25,545 nucleotides of DNA from a virus. Below, one piece after another: positions 23,217 to 25,545 of the stretch. The stretch spans positions 1-25,545 of IMG/VR virus record IMGVR_UViG_3300047474_000053, one strand, 5' to 3'. Within the stretch, counting starts at the first letter, position 1; each line of letters begins with the position of its first letter. The notes under the pieces are model-generated. The model made no database searches. It was not told where the DNA came from and was given only the letters and a program-made list of their open reading frames with translations. The translations under genes and the position numbers were made by a program.

Positions 23217-23421
23217 CTTCATCCTCTTCTTCTTCAAAAAACTGAAACGCTGAACTTATAACCATATAGCCAAATGGAAATACTAAAGGAGGTAGTTGGT
23301 CAATGTACATCTTGCCTCTTGGCTTAAATACATCTTCTTCTAAAATTATGTCATCACCTAACTCATCAACATCAACTAGACAGAAATCTACTATATCTTC
23401 AAACTTTTTATTTATAGACAT
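23197..23421 (-). CDS. Small acidic protein downstream of portal
   Basis: A 74-aa protein coupled to the portal stop by TAATG. Start is MSINKKFEDIVDFCLVDVDE, the middle is PRGKMYIDQLPPLVFPFGYM, and the end is strongly acidic (FFEEEEDEDGEITE). No domain is recognised. The acidic tail coding sequence is also used as the ribosome-binding and start region of the next gene (GAAGAAGAGGATGAAGATGG), so the tail composition is partly forced by this overlap. Probably a minor structural or assembly protein. Confidence 0.6.
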   Translation of the reverse strand: MSINKKFEDIVDFCLVDVDELGDDIILEEDVFKPRGKMYIDQLPPLVFPFGYMVISSAFQFFEEEEDEDGEITE

Positions 23422-25163
23422 TATCCTCCTAATCCACCTAATAATTCTGCTATGCCTGGTGGAGGACCTTGTGGTGGCAAGGCACCTCCTCCAAGCAATT
23501 CTTGTTCAGGTTGTGGTATCTCTGGCTCTTCTGCTGTAAAGAACTTATCTAAGATATTTTGCATATCATCAGGATTCTTTCTTATCTGCACAACAGCCAT
23601 AGTTGCTTTAGGGTCACCACCTTGTGCTTGTGCTAACAATGTATCAAACAATACACTGTCTGCTTTTTCTTTTGTAATTCTATCGTTAACTCTTACAAGG
23701 TTATCTAAACCATCTAGGTTCTCTTGTAAAGTTTGTCTATCAATAATACCAGCTTGAAGTAATTGCAGCCCTGTAACTATCTTCTGTGGTTCATCATATC
23801 CAGCCATAGCTCCATACACTCTTCGTGTCTTATAAGAACTAATATCTTTTGCTGGATCGTATGTTTCTGAATAGAAAGTATTATTCATATAACCAGATAG
23901 TGATTTAGATTCTCCTCCATACATTTTTGCATCCCACTCTAATCTCTTAGAGTCAATCATCTCTATAGCATCAGACATAACTGTGTGATACTCTCTAATC
24001 ATAAGTGACATAGATGCACCTAATTCTTCAAGTCCTCTACCAGTAGCAAAAGCTAGTGGTGATTGTGAATCATCAGTTGTAGGATATGAACCACCAACAC
24101 GAAGTTGTCGTTCTATTCTATCTATCTGTTGGAAAATCTGATAAGGAACATTAGATGCTGGTTTAGAAACCTGTGTACCTGGAGCTAAATAGTTAACAGC
24201 GAATCTACCTTTACGATATTGTCCTGATTCTATCTCTCCAGAGATGTTAGTTTCTGTAAAGACTGCATCTTCCATTGCTATTATTGACATCACATTAATC
24301 TTTGCCATAGAAGCCATAAGTCCTATGATCTGGTCATACTGTCCTTGCAATCTGTCAAAGCTAAATTTCTTACCTATGACAAAGGCAGGTCCACTATCTA
24401 GTGGATTTGGTATGAAGTCAAGAATAGTTGCAGAGGTCATATGGAAAATATAAGTTCCCTCTAAGTTGTAATACTCTGCTATTAAGTCGCCATCACCATT
24501 ACTGTTAGCCCAAGAGCCATTGTACTGGTCTGTATATGCAGAAGCATAGGCATTACCTACACCTAGGAAATCTGTGTTATAAGCATCTTTATTTAATATT
24601 TGATTTGCATATTTAGGATATGTTCTAGCTAGAGCTTCTTTAGGAACTCTACGAACAATAGCCATATCTTTAGGTTGTTGGTCTGCACCAAAGTAACCTG
24701 GGAAACAGTTGTATGGATCACGAAGTTCTGCACAAGGATATGGTGTTCCATTAGCATCTCTCTTTTCTCTAATTACCCACACAGAGAAACCATAACCAGG
24801 TAGCCATCTACCTACTTGTGGCATTTGTAAATCTAGTTTCTGTACCTCATCATACGCATTAACAATCCTTCCAACCTTTTCAGCTTTCTGTCTTGCTCTA
24901 TCGCTATCCTTACCATTAGGTACATCTACTTTTAAGTTAGGAATACGACCAATCTTTTGTGCCAAGTGTTCTAGTCCTGACATCATAAGGTTTGGTACAG
25001 GTACTTGCCAGTCTTGAAAACCTTTAAGGTTATCACCAAGTAAAGCCTGAATACCATCAGGGCCACCATTCATAATTGCACGAACACGACCTCTAGTAGA
25101 GTATGCACTTTGATTATCAAAATGTAACTGTGTTATTGCGTGTTGTATTTGTTCAGGTGTCAT
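23421..25163 (-). CDS. Portal protein
   Basis: A 580-aa protein one base after the terminase stop, the standard place for the portal, the twelve-subunit ring through which DNA enters and leaves. The N-terminal part has a short helix followed by QVPVPNLMMSGLEHLAQKIG and a wing-like domain (LPGYGFSVWVI, AELRDPYNCFPGYFG). The middle shows beta strands around YYNLEGTYIFHM and a stem/clip region. A long helix follows (QYDQIIGLMASMAKINVMSI), then a RQLRVGGSYPTTDDSQS and ATGRGLEELGASMSLMI section. The C-terminal ~50 residues are acidic and then Pro/Gly-rich (EEPEIPQPEQELLGGGALPP). Length and layout are normal for portals of the SPP1 gp6-like group. Family named from pattern, not alignment. Confidence 0.85.
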   Translation of the reverse strand: MTPEQIQHAITQLHFDNQSAYSTRGRVRAIMNGGPDGIQALLGDNLKGFQDWQVPVPNLMMSGLEHLAQKIGRIPNLKVDVPNGKDSDRARQKAEKVGRIVNAYDEVQKLDLQMPQVGRWLPGYGFSVWVIREKRDANGTPYPCAELRDPYNCFPGYFGADQQPKDMAIVRRVPKEALARTYPKYANQILNKDAYNTDFLGVGNAYASAYTDQYNGSWANSNGDGDLIAEYYNLEGTYIFHMTSATILDFIPNPLDSGPAFVIGKKFSFDRLQGQYDQIIGLMASMAKINVMSIIAMEDAVFTETNISGEIESGQYRKGRFAVNYLAPGTQVSKPASNVPYQIFQQIDRIERQLRVGGSYPTTDDSQSPLAFATGRGLEELGASMSLMIREYHTVMSDAIEMIDSKRLEWDAKMYGGESKSLSGYMNNTFYSETYDPAKDISSYKTRRVYGAMAGYDEPQKIVTGLQLLQAGIIDRQTLQENLDGLDNLVRVNDRITKEKADSVLFDTLLAQAQGGDPKATMAVVQIRKNPDDMQNILDKFFTAEEPEIPQPEQELLGGGALPPQGPPPGIAELLGGLGG

Positions 25164-25164
25164 A

Positions 25165-25545
25165 CTAACTCCAAGGACTTTCGTTCATATCTGTTATATC
25201 CCATTCTCCGAAACTTGGTTCATAATCTAATCCTACTTCTGCTAATCTTTCTTTTTGCATTCTTCTTATAACTTTCATTGGAAACCAAGAAGCCATAACA
25301 ACATCTGACTTATTATTTCTACCAGATTGCTTACTAGCACCAGTTGAAAAATAAATTAGCTGTCTACGATATATATTACTCTTTGTTTCGCTTTCTGCAC
25401 TACCATACGGCAAACTTATTAGTTCCTCTCTAAACAATTCTCTCATACTTCCTACACCAAAGATAGGATCAAATTTGTTTTTCTGTGTCTGATGTCCTTC
25501 AAGATATATACCTGTTCTTGAACAATAGTCTTTTAAATCTTTATC
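25165..25545 (-). CDS. terL: Terminase large subunit, C-terminal part (5' end off the window)
   Basis: The frame stays open without a stop from 25545 to the TAG at 25165, so the ATG at 25446 is internal. The visible 126 residues begin DKDLKDYCSRTGIYLEGHQT and include NKFDPIFGVGSMRELFREE, LISLPYGSAESETKSN and RRQLIYFSTG. They finish with ASWFPMKVIRRMQKERLAE and WDITDMNESPWS. The K-F-D-P-x-F-G-V-x-S-M stretch with the nearby Leu-Pro and Ser-x-x-x-K corresponds to the end of the RNase H-like nuclease domain of phage terminases, as I know it from actinobacterial phages. It cleaves concatemers and drives DNA into the prohead through the portal encoded next. The ATPase motifs are outside the window. 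Confidence 0.85.
   Translation of the reverse strand, partial: DKDLKDYCSRTGIYLEGHQTQKNKFDPIFGVGSMRELFREELISLPYGSAESETKSNIYRRQLIYFSTGASKQSGRNNKSDVVMASWFPMKVIRRMQKERLAEVGLDYEPSFGEWDITDMNESPWS

Overview
This window is a contiguous late-gene block of a tailed bacteriophage. It is visibly AT-rich, and every supported gene lies on the minus strand, so transcription runs from right (25545) to left (1). Genes are packed with TAATG, TGATG or ATGA stop/start overlaps, or gaps of a few bases. I see no integrase, repressor, tRNA, CRISPR or insertion sequence. Both ends cut genes: the terminase large subunit on the right and a probable holin on the left.

Read in transcription order, the right part is packaging and portal: TerL C-terminus, portal, then two small proteins (one very acidic, one Gly/Pro/Gln-rich). 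Next is a run of long, translationally coupled virion proteins: 1544 aa, 328 aa, a lytic transglycosylase, a 918-aa protein with a peptidoglycan-binding repeat, and 275 aa. This looks like a genome-ejection/cell-wall-penetration module placed between portal and scaffold. A 244-base non-coding stretch with several inverted repeats follows, the largest gap in the window. Then come scaffold, SU10-type major capsid protein, a strong hairpin, a connector-like protein and a beta-propeller-like tail nozzle protein. No tape-measure or tail-tube genes typical of long-tailed phages are visible, so a podovirus-like (short-tailed) particle is my best guess.

The left third is a receptor-binding cassette: one long repetitive fibre (764 aa), then a series of short proteins. 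Four of these share one N-terminal 'anchor' module fused to different distal parts, or to none. Three proteins carry long polyglycine-type domains. A 12-codon orphan ORF resembling the C-terminus of such a fibre lies between two genes, suggesting past domain shuffling. The final genes (1812 to 1) are small membrane or coiled-coil proteins, a 17-residue four-cysteine micro-ORF, a DUF5675 protein and the holin candidate, which suggests lysis.

Host: several virion proteins (scaffold, 275-aa, 918-aa, TerL C-terminus, holin start) carry motifs I associate with phages of Actinobacteria. The low GC and the fibre proteins look like uncultured marine phages. A low-GC marine actinobacterium is therefore a reasonable but unproven host. 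The 17-aa micro-ORF, the modular fibre array with its recombination scar, and the ejection module are the parts most worth following up.
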